DNA of 64,000 nt from Zoroaster sp. YZ-2022 (GCA_029582265.1 CM055823.1:13962060-14026059); one strand, 5' to 3'; counted from the first letter of the stretch, positions 20,262 through 32,094 are shown. The notes: generated by a model not told the origin, from the sequence alone. Numbers and translations are program-made.

Positions 20262-20899
20262 CCAGAGACAAAAAACATAGTTGCAGAGTTCACAGAACCT
20301 TATAACTTAACACAAAGTTAGACCTAAACATGTAGTTTCAGGTAAAGTTGTGACGTCATGATGATGTCATAAAATATCGAATTACAATAAATCAAAGTAT
20401 AATATTTCAAAAAATCATATCTCATGAACCACAAAAGATATCTTCACAATCTTTGCATCATCGTATAGATCTTGAATTATGTGACATTTCGTACACAGAC
20501 ATGACCCCAATCTGACCTGTCCTTCTGGTCGAAACCGCAAGTTTAATATTTCAAAAATCCATATCTCATGATATTTTCACAATCTATTCATCATCTTAAA
20601 GACCTTGAACTATGTCACATTTCGTACACAGACATGACCCTAATCTGACCTCTCCTTCCGGTCGAAACCGGAAGTTAAGTGAAAATATTGTGAAGCACTA
20701 TTCTGAAGCACGGCCTTTACCACACATATCATTTGTGCACACATTGAACACGAGGCAGTAGTCGAGTCGCATGCCGGACTGAACTCCATAGCCAATAGAC
20801 TAAATTAATGTATTTTTAAACAACTTTAGGTGATGACGCCATAACATGATAAACAACCAAACACCTTGAGTTTGTTTTTTACAAACTCTATACCTCTAG
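20262..20899 (+). mobile_element. Helitron-like element, copy F (right end abuts copy G)
   Basis: The body runs from TCCAGAGACAAAAAACATAG to the right end: ACACCTTGAG, hairpin GAGTTTG...CAAACTC, TATACCTCTAG ending at 20899. The next bases, TTAGGTGTTCG, are the left terminus of copy G. This is a clean head-to-tail junction. Confidence 0.65.
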
Positions 20900-20900
20900 T

Positions 20901-21510
20901 TAGGTGTTCGAGCTACGGCGCGAACACCTATTGATATTGTTCGGGTTTTTGTTCTTCTTCTTCTTCTTCTTCTTCTTCTTCTTCCGAATAAGAATTATCC
21001 AGAGACAAAAACATAGTTGCAGAGTTCACAGAACCTTAAAACTTGACACATAGTTAGACCTTAACATGTAGTTTTATGTCAAATTGTGACGTCATAGTGA
21101 GATCATCAGATATCGAATTACACTAAATCAAAGTTTAATATTTTCAAAAAATCATATCTCATGAACCACAAAAGATATTTTCACAGTCTTTGCACCATGT
21201 TATAGATCTTTAATTATGTGATTTTTCGTACACAGACATGACCCCAATCCGACCTCTCCTTCCGGTCGAAACCGGAAGTTGAAAATTTCTAAAGCTTTAA
21301 AAAAATCATATCTCATGAACCACAGAAAATATTTTCACAATCTTTGCACCATCTAAAGACCTTGAAATATGTCACATTTCTTACACAGACATGACCCCAA
21401 TTTGACCTCTCCTTCCGGTCGAAAACAGAAGTTTAAACGAACAACTATTCAGAAGCACAGCCATACTGACGTTCTCTTACACACAGACATATCGGCCTAT
21501 AGTGTGTGCG
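20901..21510 (+). mobile_element. Helitron-like element, copy G (left end, short TTC tract, body)
   Basis: The left hairpin AGGTGTTCG AGCTACGG CGCGAACACCT occupies 20902-20929. It is followed by ATTGATATTGTTCGGG, a short TTC tract (20953-20984), GAATAAGAATTATCC and the body. The right end is missing and sequence identity fades near 21510. This copy best shows the left-end architecture. Confidence 0.65.
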
Positions 21511-22400
21511 TTATCTAATTAGAATAGAATAGTTCGAGTTTACGAAGACCGGACGGCGCAGGTCATGACCTGCCATGCATGCACGCGCACAGTACCATGC
21601 AGCAGCAAAAACAATGGCTTCCCTGAGTGTCGGGCCCGTCTGCAGAAAATGCGTCGCAGAAAATGTACTAATTTAGCATGGAATCCAAATTGTTATCATT
21701 TTTGGAGATGAGTTGGACAAAGATTCTTTCATGTGCAAGTGGATGGAAGAAATAGACGGTATGGTTGAGTGTGATATTGCCAATGTCTAAGCGTTAGGGC
21801 TGTTGGAGCTAACGTACATAACATACGTCGCAGCTAACGTTACAGGTAATGTAGGAATTAATTTTAAAAGAATTTTAAAAATATCTGGACCTAATCAGAC
21901 TACATATATTTTGTAAAATAGTTGGACTTAGGCCTATATGAAAAATATCCTTGACAATTTAACTTATGTCTTCAGACTTTTAATATCTCATTGTGATCTG
22001 TCCCTCAGTATCGTGTAGTGACAATTTAAAAAGATCAGTCCTGGTGATTATTTTCAATAGTTACCATGTTAATACCTTGACCAACAAAATAAACTATAAC
22101 CCTAACCACCCCAAATCCATCAAAATCCTGAAAGGGGCACTTTTTTGGGGGAAAAATCAGCACTGTTGAAAAATGGGATCTTTATAATGGAGTTTTATCA
22201 GATACTTAAAAGTAATACTACATGTATTGTAGTTGCACAAACATAACTTTGTACATGAGCCAAGAATATTCAACCTTTGGCGGTGTAAATAAGCATGGAA
22301 ATGAACTTCAAGCTGAACTAAAGTTTTGGGTTATTTTTTCATAGTGTATACAATTACAATGAAGATGGATGCTGACCCAATTATTTATTATTTTACATGT
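21511..22400 (+). pseudogene. Possible gene remnant with CxxC-type start
   Basis: At 21615 an ATG opens MASLSVGPVCRKCVAENV, which stops after about 20 codons. A second short open piece with DELDKDSFMCKWMEEIDG follows in another frame (about 21706-21780). A related leader (ATGGCTGTCCTG...GTCTGCAGGCAATG) occurs at 51607-51650, so the sequence is duplicated. I do not recognise a family. The rest to 22400 is non-coding, with a partial TTAA-family MITE at about 22095-22145. Confidence 0.25.
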
Positions 22401-22439
22401 ATGGATGAATAGCCGACATTCCTAAAATTAATTACCATT

Positions 22440-22560
22440 CGATTTACAGATTTATGGGTACCACTCTGAGTGGTACAAATGCTTCCATGCCATTTGCAAG
22501 GCTGAGAGGAAGAAATACGATTAAGAAGAAACAGAAACATCAAGGTAGGCAAATATTGAA
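22440..22560 (+). pseudogene. Possible exon with YHxxxYxCF motif
   Basis: After TTTACAG, an acceptor-like sequence, the frame reads IYGYHSEWYKCFHAICKAERK before a stop. Similar His/Cys spacing is seen further down in the 23463 remnant (CYHCLCYNEY). The two may be parts of one decayed, probably transposon-derived zinc-binding protein gene. This is inference from spacing only. Confidence 0.25.
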
Positions 22561-22862
22561 AAATACGGGTAGAATGTCGCATCCGACCGCCACTTTTTCT
22601 CATTCAGTATAACCATTAAAGTAATCTTACCTACCTCGTAAGGTGGAGAACATATGGATGATGATGGACACATACTTCACATTATTCCAGGATATTTATT
22701 TCATGAAAAATCAGCCATTTTGCTATACGATGAATTCCTCAGTCATGTCAGTCTGATGTCGTAAACTCCACAATTAGTGACCAACACAGTCATTTGTACT
22801 TTAAAAGTGGTGGCCGGATACGACATTCTTTCCAAAAATTCAATCAAGTTTCAAGTATGCAG

Positions 22863-23274
22863 TAAGCTTGGGCGATAACGATTTTTTTAATCCACGATAT
22901 ATCGGCAAACATATATTGCAATTTTCAATAATATCGCAATTCTTTTTTTGCATTCATGCATGATTGCTTTAGAGCCAATAACCACAGGTATGTACCCCTC
23001 TACAAGTGTCACAATAAATTGCAAATTTATTTGCAGAGCGTGTATGTACTTCTGAAGTAGTTTGCTTTTGTTTCTCATTTCTAAAAGCTCAAAAGACTAA
23101 TGGTTTTATTTTCATGGAATGTCTGACTTGACTCACAATGTCGATTTATATTTTATCGTGATATATTTGTATTCGCGATTCACCGATATGCCGATAACTT
23201 AAATAGGTTCTCGATATTGTAATCGAATAAAAAGTTATTGCAATATTCGATATCGTGTTTATCGCCCAAGCTTA
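22863..23274. mobile_element. hAT-type MITE, 412 bp, with 8-bp target duplication
   Basis: TIRs are TAAGCTTGGGCGATAA at the left and TTATCGCCCAAGCTTA at the right, a perfect 16-bp match. GTATGCAG is duplicated at 22855-22862 and 23275-23282. An 8-bp duplication and a TA(A/G)GG-like terminus fit the hAT superfamily. The interior is AT-rich with ATATCG repeats and encodes nothing. Confidence 0.9.
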
Positions 23275-23462
23275 GTATGCAGTAAAATTGTTTCTAGTTA
23301 TATGTTGCTTTTTCGCTTCTTTCTATCTGTTTACCTTGTCTTGTGTGTTTACTTTTGTTAATTTTCACTCTCTTTTGTCTACAATGCCCATTCCCTTACT
23401 CACTTATTCCTCTACTTCTATTAAATATTTATCATTCTTTCTTCATACATATTCAGGTCAAT

Positions 23463-24232
23463 ATGAGCTCGAGCGGTAAGAATGCAGCACTGAACCCCAG
23501 AGAAGGAAATCGTGGTCTTCATCAGACTTACTCCCTGACAAACCGAGAAAAATTAAGAAAAAAAACTGATAAGTATTCACAGTGCCAAACCTTGATTGCA
23601 TGCCAACTATTTGAAGCAGCCCAACGGAAAGATGAGAGGTTACTTTTGCAAATCGAAGATAAAGATCTTGTGAGTTTAGAAGTTTGCTATCATTGTCTTT
23701 GCTATAATGAGTATGTACCCAATTCTTGACAAGGCCAGATCCATCAGATAAAATACCTATTTGGTACAATGATGCATAAATAAAATTCTGTGAAGAAGTC
23801 ATCCAGAAGAGAATAATAAAAACAATGAAATTCTTTTCACAAAGTCATTACATCGTAAGTTCATCAAGTATGTACAAGAAGTGGAGGGAGTTGATTGGAG
23901 TTGACCCACAATCTGAAAACACGTCTGAAAAGTACATTTCCTACGCTGGTAATTCATAGATCATTTACTAAGAATACAGTTGACTTGGTGTACAGCCAAA
24001 CTCTCCTGCAAAATAACTGGTATAGAGACTGCAGTTGGCTCAGATACATTATGTACTGATACCGATACTGGGAGCAGTTAAGGTGCTGGAGAAGCAGAGA
24101 GATTTTTACATAAAAGTGCATAATAATCTTCACACACTCTTCAATGCATCAGCTGTACTATATACATGTAATACACTTATAATGAAGAAATCACATGGCA
24201 TTACAGTTGCCCTGGCCATCAACTTCAGATGA
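23463..24232 (+). pseudogene. Remnant of a Cys/His-motif protein gene, frameshifted
   Basis: From ATG at 23463 an 89-codon frame reads MSSSGKNAALNPREGNRG at its start. It ends with a stretch holding KDLVSLEVCYHCLCYNEY and then stops. Continuations in other frames include IPIWYNDA, FIKYVQEVEGVDW and, at 24035-24232, a 65-codon open piece. The CYHxxCYxxY pattern resembles a zinc-binding motif seen in many uncharacterised, often transposon-associated, invertebrate proteins. A stop and at least one frameshift break it, so it is probably dead. I cannot name the family. Confidence 0.4.
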
Positions 24233-24239
24233 CTTATCC

Positions 24240-25490
24240 TTGCAGACTGCTTAACAAATGAGCCAGTAATTTTCAATTGCCTGCTTTGTTCATCTTACAC
24301 TAGGACACTGATTCCATGACCCGTTGAAAGTCTACTCTGATTGAGATGATATTGCCCCTTTAACCATTATCTTTAATTGAAAAATTCTGTTGACTTTCTT
24401 TTCATGCACCAGTAAAAGGTTTTTTTTAAGTTTAACAATACTAGCCAAAACCAATTAATGGCAGGGACTACATGCTCACTTGGAATATTTGTTGGAATAT
24501 TTAGTACTTCAGAAAAAATTATTCTTTTCATTGCAAATTAGACCTTGAAGTTTGGATAACCTTTATCCTGCATGAAATGGATTATTATTGATGGGTGCAA
24601 AAATGGATGGAAAAGGAGTATCATGACCATGACAAAATAAAGCAGAAGTGTCATTCAGAAGATAAATTTGTTTTGCATTTCCTTTATTACTTATTAATTG
24701 TGTGTATTAACGAAGAATGTGTTTTATCAATTTAAATATTTACACAAAACATTGACAATTAATAACCAATACTGAACTTTTTAAAGATGATAAAAGATTT
24801 ACAAATTGGTCTCTGATGTAGGCAGGGTTAGAATCAGGGTTGCCCAAAGCGGGTGGGGCTCAAGGCAAGGAGATGGGGATGGGAAACGAAACCCCAAAAT
24901 ATTGAGATGTATGGTCAATTTAGATTGTTTTCACATGATCAATTAAATTGCAATACTACCCCACGACACCATGGATCTTACCCTGGGAGTAAGGGTAGAG
25001 GACTGGGGATCAGACGGGTTCAGACCTTTTATTCAAGGCAATTTTTTAAACTGGTTCATTTTTACAATGAGAAATATTCCCAAATATGGAATCCTTTCAA
25101 AACTCTTCCAAACATAAAAAACATAGCCCATGTGAACTATTCAAATTATACAAAATTGAAATGTACATTAAAATGTACAGTTTTCTAAAAATGGCCGAAA
25201 GAGGGCGCTATTTTCATGTCATTCAAATGTAAATATCTGCCAAACGGGCAAGTTTCGTGATTGTGGATTTATATATTAGCAATTTACATGTAATGATCTA
25301 CTGTTTCCACGCTCATGCCTGATATGTGTCACAAAACTCAATTTCTGAACACACTCATTGCACACCCCCTAGTCTAGTAGTCTGAAGTCAAATTACACGC
25401 CGAACTTATCTCTCGTAGCCATAGTCTCTTGTCAAGTCGCACTTGACACCACTGATGCGAGTTTTGTCATGAAACCTTTCTGAAGAGAAA
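24240..25490. other. Non-coding stretch
   Basis: It begins with a copy of the 1348-1365 foldback arm region (24261-24333). The rest is AT-rich, with short open frames on both strands that I do not support. Confidence 0.45.
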
Positions 25491-25494
25491 CCAT

Positions 25495-25852
25495 ATTTAC
25501 CAAGTTCAGACTTAATTTGGTTGGAGGAATTTAAAATTATATGGGATGACTGAACCGGAAGTTAATGTATTCAGCACATGTTATTTTCATTATATATCAT
25601 AAAAACACATATCTCCTGAAGTAACTCATATTATGAGGAACAATTTTGTGAAGTATGAATGACGTCACATAATTGAACCAGAAGTTCATGTATTCAGTAT
25701 AACACAATATGTGGTATTTTATATATATTACATATTATGAAAACTCATATCTCCTGAAGTAACTCTTGTCTTTTAATAACTTTAGGTGATGATGTCATAT
25801 TAGGCGCACTCGAACACCTTGAGTTTGTTTTTAACAAACTCTATACCTCTAG
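25495..25852 (+). mobile_element. Helitron-like element, copy H (right-end fragment)
   Basis: It starts in the ATTTAAAATTATATGGGATG region shared with copies B-D, contains an internal duplication of the ATATCTCCTGAAGTAACTC phrase, and ends with CTCGAACACCTTGAG, the hairpin GAGTTTGTTTTTAACAAACTC and TATACCTCTAG at 25852. The CTAG terminus is followed by TT, as in copies D and F. Confidence 0.6.
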
Positions 25853-27049
25853 TTGGTATTTGTATTTGTCTATAGGCCATGGCTTTTTTCCCAGCGATCG
25901 ATATTTTGTTTATTTTATGTTTTAATCGTTTTCTTATCTTTTGATGCTGTTTATTTGTTTCATTATTTGTTGTGTATTTGGGAGGAATTATCAAAAAGAC
26001 TGCAGGTTACAAATGAATGACCGTACTTCGGCTATAAAAATAATTGTAACCCGCTTATTATCATAATGTCACAGAGTACTGTCATCTGCTGCGTCGTCAT
26101 GCATAGCTTACTGTAATGATAAAATACAGGTACCCCACACTTCATCGATCCTTGGTATGTATGCGCATGCGCTGGACATTCTTTGACGTACGTAAATGAT
26201 TGAATTGAGTGGGCTGTGCCGCCAGCCATCCAGCCAGGAATATTGCATTGACAATATCAGCGCAGCACACATACATTAATTATACAGTGTCAGTAGGCTA
26301 GGTACATGTACGATACCACGGTATGGGGATACTCAACACGATAATCCGTCGTTTCGTACACTCTATGATAAAAGATGGCAGACATACATGTATTAGAACT
26401 AGAAGGCGTTGATTTTTATGGCTATCTGGAGATACAGAAAGAAATCGTTGGCTTCCATTAAAGTACACTGAATTCGTAAGTGAATATTATTAAGATGACA
26501 TGATTATCGGGAAAATATACTAACCAGCCGATTTTGTTAATGTTATTTTAAAATTCCAGTGAGAAATATAACGTTATGCCATGCCCATACACCATGATCA
26601 ATATGTTCTCCACCTTAGAATTAGTATAGTAATGTACATGTACATGTACATGTAACGTTACATGAGCAATCTGTGAGTACCAACGTTAGTAATAGTATGG
26701 AGAATGGCTAGAAAATGGCGGTTGTATTGTATATTCTTCCCTTTTTTATTAATTTTATTGTTAATATATAGGTTTAGACCTAATTATTTTTTATTTATTA
26801 ACCCTAATCCCTTAGGTATTCTGGCTAGGAACCTTCCCGAATCCTCCAAAATTCATCATGCATCAGTGCACTTTCAGAAACATGCCTTTATCTAGGGTTT
26901 TCAGTTTGTACGTGCTTGACCGAAGCCATCCGAGACACGCACAGCGCATCGCCCGCAACAAAAAACATCAACATTTTAAATCAAAAAATTCTATTACTTT
27001 TACATGTCGAAATCTTACATGTAATAGCTCATTGGAAAGCTAAGTTATA
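25853..27049. other. Non-coding stretch with partial TTAA-family MITE
   Basis: No convincing gene. A TTAACCCTAATCCCTTAG start at about 26797 marks a one-ended copy of the TTAA-flanked MITE family, up to about 26895. A 28-codon frame at 26375-26461 (MADIHVLELEGVDFYGYLEI start) has a decent start context but no onward splice site. ACATGT repeats lie at 26633-26653. Confidence 0.45.
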
Positions 27050-27867
27050 GTAGGGACCGCAACCCAATTTTGAATATGCCCTTTATGCTGCTTTTTAAAA
27101 GCTATGCTGGTGGAGAATATGTTTCTGATTAACATGGTTTTTAAATAATTTAAATCGGACTTTTGGTTACCAAGTTATTAAAAAATTTCTGTTTTCGTTT
27201 TTTAGGTATTTTGACTCCGATTTGCTATGGAAACCTTGGTTCAAAGAGAGCTGGTGTTTCATTGTTTACTGTTGTAAACAAATTGAAATGGCCGTAACAA
27301 GAGTAGTTTTGTAGCTATGGCCCTGAAACTTTTTTGAAGTTAACTTGAATGTTATCTCAAGCAGTTTATTTAAGAAAAATTATAATTTTTTAATTATGTC
27401 ATTAATCGTTGCCATGGAAACAACAATATAAACAAATTACACCCTGAACCATTAAAATATGATATTGCGATAGGAACAAAGTAAATTATGGCTCTAAATT
27501 GATAATTAAATCACACAGTCAAAGTAACAAAACGTTGAGTCACTCAATTTGTCATTAACAGTTCATTTAATTTGTTTACACATTTCTCGTTAAGTAAACA
27601 AAAAGTAAACAAAATCAATCGGTTGTAACACAAAAACTACAACAGCTATCAAATTACTTTTTTTTGTGTTCCATAGCTTCCTATTTCAATTCTCAATATA
27701 ATGGTGTCACAACAACCTGTTTTACAATTCAAATCAATATTAATTTAAACTATTATTTAAAAAATATATGAACAACATTCATGTAATTATATGGGTAACA
27801 TTGAGCAGTCCCAGTAAAATGTTCACTTTTTTTTTTGACGTCAGTGATTAAAGGTTAAAGAATTAAT

Positions 27868-28638
27868 TCAACAGAAGTAGAGCTGAGTTAAAGATTCATT
27901 AGCTTTAAGCAGTTCATCAATTGTTTCTTTCTGTTTCTTTGACGTGTGCTGAAGCTCATGTAATTCGTTTTCAAGCGAGCTGGTGTATGTTTCTGTCCAT
28001 TCTTTGTAGGTTTCCTTGTTCTCTTCCATCTTTGCCATTTTGGTGTGTCGCTCAAATTCACTTGCTAAGACCCTCTTGGTTTTTTTCTCCTTAGCCAGAT
28101 GTTCAGAGAGTTTCTCTGTTTTTTTGCCTAGCTTCTCAATCGTTTGCTTTTGTTCACTTATTGTCATTCGGTGACTTTTCTCTCGTCGCTGATGTACATG
28201 TACTTTTTGTGAGTGGGGGGAAGGACGTTGTTGTAGATTTTCAATTTTTAGTTTCAGTTCCTTGTTTTCAGTTTCAAGTGAATGATTCTTTTGAAGCAGT
28301 TTTTTGTTTTCTGCCTCCACAACCTTGACATCCAACATAGTGGGTGATGCAGTTTCTGCAGGCTTGGTGCGAGGCCCTTTAACCTCCGGCAACTTGTAGT
28401 TCTCCTCTTCCCACTCAGCCAAATTCTTCATTCCATCAGCACGCCCAATACTTTTTCTAAGATCCCGGTTCTTCTGATAAATTTTCGACCAATTTAGCCT
28501 AAATTTATGGCTCCAGTCTGTTCCGCTACTTAGACAGCCAGGTAAAATCAATTGCATCCACTCTGCTGCTGCTGACCATGGTGACGTAGGAAGCGTCTCA
28601 CGGAGTGCATACAGTTGCAAAATGTGCTTGTTCTTCAT
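27868..28638 (-). CDS. Coiled-coil protein of unknown function
   Basis: The first ATG of the open frame is at 28638, giving about 256 residues (MKNKHILQLYALRETL start). The N-terminal third is globular, with the phrase FRLNWSKIYQKNRDLRKSIG. From about residue 105 the protein is rich in Glu, Lys and Leu in a heptad pattern typical of long coiled coils (AENKKLLQKNHSLETENKEL). It has no catalytic motif, signal peptide or membrane segment. It lies inside the candidate transposon 27050-30168 and is divergent from a plus-strand remnant, so it may be an accessory protein of that element. A captured host exon is the alternative. The frame is intact, which suggests recent function. Confidence 0.5.
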   Translation of the reverse strand: MKNKHILQLYALRETLPTSPWSAAAEWMQLILPGCLSSGTDWSHKFRLNWSKIYQKNRDLRKSIGRADGMKNLAEWEEENYKLPEVKGPRTKPAETASPTMLDVKVVEAENKKLLQKNHSLETENKELKLKIENLQQRPSPHSQKVHVHQRREKSHRMTISEQKQTIEKLGKKTEKLSEHLAKEKKTKRVLASEFERHTKMAKMEENKETYKEWTETYTSSLENELHELQHTSKKQKETIDELLKANESLTQLYFC

Positions 28639-28759
28639 CGGATGTTGGAGGTTCACGGTGGTGCAAGTTCCGTTCTTTTTTTAATTTTTTAATTTTTTTT
28701 TAAATTATTTTTTTAAATTTTTTAATATTTTTTTTTTACGTCATCTTTAATGAGGGTAA

Positions 28760-29220
28760 ACTCCGATCAGTGCACAGCACTGCTTTCCATGGAGGCCCTC
28801 AGTACAAATACAGCAATAACAACCAGATGTGGGATTTCTAAAGGAGGAATTATAATGTGCATAATCAAAGCGCCCACAATGAGGATGTCAGCAACGCATC
28901 TGAAAGTGGTGGTGTTGCGGTGGAAACTGGAGGGCCGGGGTTCAACTCAACGTCACCAGATAAAGTGATGTCACAGAGATGATGGGAAAGCATCAGGAAA
29001 GAAAGTGATGAAATGATGACAACTGCAAAGTATGTACGTGTACCAAGGCCGAAACCAGGAAAACTGCCACCTGCTTTGAAGGTTGTCTCATCTTTTGAGA
29101 GGTTTGATGAACGAGGCGCTCTGGAGTGATGACAACCAATTCGTTGCCTCCATACTTCAAGGGAAACACCCATTGCATCTGGATGAAAAGCCTAGGGAAA
29201 TAGGGACAAAAATTGTAATA
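28760..29220 (+). pseudogene. Broken coding remnant divergent from the coiled-coil ORF
   Basis: Read through two or three stops, one plus-strand frame gives protein-like text: FHGGPQYKYSNNNQMWDF, SNASESGGVAVETGGPGFNS, AKYVRVPRPKPGKLPPALKV. I recognise no family. The opposite strand is open for 102 codons over 28865-29173 and holds a 2A-like motif, so which strand was really coding is unsettled. Confidence 0.3.
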
Positions 29221-30168
29221 ATTAGACAAATATTATTTTATGGTAATTTAGCCGTTAAAATTACAAAAACAGGTGAAAAAAATGCATAATGTTGAAAATA
29301 AATCAATGACTTCAAATTGGAAGAAAAAAAAAAATAATAAAAAAAAAAAATTTAAATTAAAATATTGTCAAAATAAAATCATACTGTTTCCCTCATGTTT
29401 TCTATTTTAGGGTATAAATGTTTATTTTGCTGCTTAATTACAAGAAAAGGAAACAAAAAAGTAAACGACATCCAAAAAATTCTGACCAACATTCTTGCAC
29501 ATGTAAAACGGGAAGTAAGTTCTACAACAAGAACAGCCAAAAGCAATAGCCTATAATAAGATTTGCCAGTTACATCACCTATACTTACTCCCTCTGTATT
29601 TGCCGAGAAAAAAATAAAATATCACGATCGATTGCAGGCCGAAAAAATGAAATTTCTTTACTTTCTTTAAACAAAATATGTCCTTTAAGCCTATAAAAAA
29701 TTTATAAAACATGTAATGCTGGGCCGGAATTTGACTGATAATTTGTACAATTTTCCATATCAAGCCAAGTTTGACTTGTATTTGAAACTGTCGGCGCAAA
29801 TTTGCGCATTCACCCCCCGGTTAGAAAACATCGTTTTTAACCTATTTAGACCTCGATCTTTCCATTTCTGCCATTCTTTTTGCAATCAAAAGCCCCACTA
29901 TGCTAATATTTTTCAATTAAATGTTACTTACCCGTCAACTCACAGCAAATCTGACGAAAAATTTGTCGATTTTCAATTTTTTTTCGGCAGTACCTCCAGT
30001 GTTTATCGTGCAGTAAAATGGCGTCCGTTGATATGATGCTATCCCACAGTGCTTTGCGCTAGCCATACAAAACCGAAGCGAGTTCGCCGAACGAAATTTT
30101 GTACACGAAAATTTTTGGGACGTAAGATGCGCAGTAGCGCTGCGCAGTAGTTCGTGTGCGGTCCCTAC

Positions 30169-31229
30169 TTATAGTCTCAGCTATCCAACAATGTACATAA
30201 AATAGCAATCGGAGGTTCGTGCGAAAGGCTAGGTTTTTATGAATGAACCACTCTCGTCCCGCCCAGCCTTTTGCAAAGTGTTCCGAGATCGGGCGCATTC
30301 AGCCCGTAAAATTTGCCGCGCTCTGCTGAGGGCATCCACTTCGGAGTTGTCTCTGCGCCCGAGTACATGTAATGTTATTGACATGAAAACGGGTTTCCCT
30401 ATAGAGTCAAAGGGCTTCTTTACCTACCCATGCTTGCTCAATCTCCACAGCTACTCTACAACCGAAGTTATGAAGAGATAAACAATTAAACACCGTTTTT
30501 CGAGGTGAAATTTTCAAGTTGAAAGGTAAGAGCGATGTCTGAATGAATTTTACACCTCTTTTCTATCATATGTGAAAGTTTTGAGCCGTAAATGTGTTTA
30601 GTTTTGAGCGGAGATTGTATTTTTACACCCTTTCAGAAGCTCTTATGAGGGAAACGAGCCCGAACGCTGTGCGTGTGTATAACGGTGTGTGTAGGCTGAT
30701 TCAACGGTTTTGTTGCCATTAGGGATGTACACAGTGTATGGACAGTCGGGCTTCATCGAGTGCTGTATACTTGATTAAATAAAACAGGATTCCTCAAAAA
30801 CTACTCGTCCGATTTTCTTGATTTAAAAACCATTAGATTTCTTTCATCAAGAGCTTTAATTTGATATAAATATTGAGCATATTGGTTTAGGAATTATTTT
30901 TCACCTGAAAACCCTACTTTATCTTCAAAATGCACCGATGCATGTTCGTTGATCGGTCATATTCAGCACTAAGTTATGGCCTGTACTTCTTGCCAGGTAG
31001 TGATTTTGCCCCATTTGAAGAGGTGAAAGTACCAGTTTCTGAAAGTGCTGAATTTTCCAAAAAAACTGCAATTTGCAGTTTAACATTAACAGTTAGTCAC
31101 TCATTCATACATGTACATGGCCAGGGACCCTCCCTGCATGCATGGAGCAATAAACAGTGTCCACTGACCCAAGCAGTGACCTTGCAATCACTACAACAAA
31201 CATGGATGTACATGTACCATGGAAAGGCA
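30169..31229. other. Non-coding stretch, GC-richer at 30230-30370
   Basis: No gene supported. The short CpG-containing part near 30230-30370 might be a promoter. The rest is AT-rich. Confidence 0.4.
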
Positions 31230-31362
31230 AGTATGCCTTATAACCTCAATCCTCCAAAATCCTTCACTTTAGCAAAGATCGTGTAGCATGTAACCTCAAT
31301 CCTTCAAAATCCTTCACTTTGGCAAAGAGAATTTTGGAGGATTTGGGAAGGTTAGGGTTAAT
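31230..31362. mobile_element. TTAA-family MITE, partial copy
   Basis: The CCTCAATCCTCCAAAATCCT phrase is duplicated within the copy (about 31243-31325), and the right end GGTTAGGGTTAA lies at about 31350-31361. It belongs to the family at 32099, 40313 and 44327. The left end is missing. Confidence 0.55.
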
Positions 31363-32094
31363 GACACTTATTTAAACCCAAATGAAAATCGTCTAAATTA
31401 CATCGTGATGTTTGGCCATCGGGCTTTGGTGTTTGTTGATACATAAAGCCAAGATACTATTTAATATATTTGTCATAAAATTTGTCCTCTATGATGTCGT
31501 AAAGTTTGTTTGAAGTCGATTTTTTATTGTACGAAAGGCTGCCAATGCTGGAATGTTCTGTGTCCATTTTGTTACGATCGTAAGACATGCAGCTAGCTAC
31601 AGCTCGTCTGGATTTATTTCGATGGTTTCCGGCGGAATGTACGTACACACAGATAACGACTACAGGCTGTATAATAATCAGATTGTGCGTCCTGGGGACG
31701 AGGATAAAGGTTGTGACATTGTTGTCGTCTGTTCGGGTAAGCTGTGTTACGTACGTTAACGACGCTTAACCTGGGCGCTCTTCGCAAGGGTTGGACATGT
31801 TTTTATTTTTCGTCTGTGTTGTTCGTCAGTTTTGCTGTGAATTTCTTCATCTGTGTGAATTTATTTCAACTTTTTAATCAGTTTTATGTAGTTAACTGTG
31901 GAGCTTCTATATATCCACTTTTTACGTACTGTACTTTGCTGATGGCGAGTGGATGTTGATCGATTATCACCATCGGGATTTCTTCACAAAATAATTCAAC
32001 ATGGCGGCTGGATTTTTGTACTGTATGCTGCTTTCTTCATGTAAATGTGATTTCAACGACATTGATTTTGACGGTATTTATTTTTTATTGCCCA
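31363..32094. other. No confirmed gene; possible 5' part of the CR1/L2-type LINE
   Basis: An open stretch at about 31553-31740 reads protein-like (MVSGGMYVHTDNDYRLYNNQ) and ends at a GTAAGC donor-like site. It could be 5' sequence of the LINE whose ORF2 starts near 32540, or a separate exon. I cannot decide. Confidence 0.3.

Larger units (their letters stand above)
27050..30168. mobile_element. Candidate 3.1-kb DNA transposon of unassigned superfamily
   Basis: GTAGGGACCGCA at 27050 is matched by TGCGGTCCCTAC ending at 30168. TTATA lies directly outside both ends (27045-27049 and 30169-30173). The element can also be read as 13-bp TIRs (with a leading A) and a TAT duplication. It encloses a minus-strand coiled-coil open frame and, divergently, a broken plus-strand coding remnant, separated by a very AT-rich spacer at 28675-28745. 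Short TIRs with a 5-bp or 3-bp duplication do not identify a superfamily for me. No DDE transposase core is visible. Confidence 0.5.
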
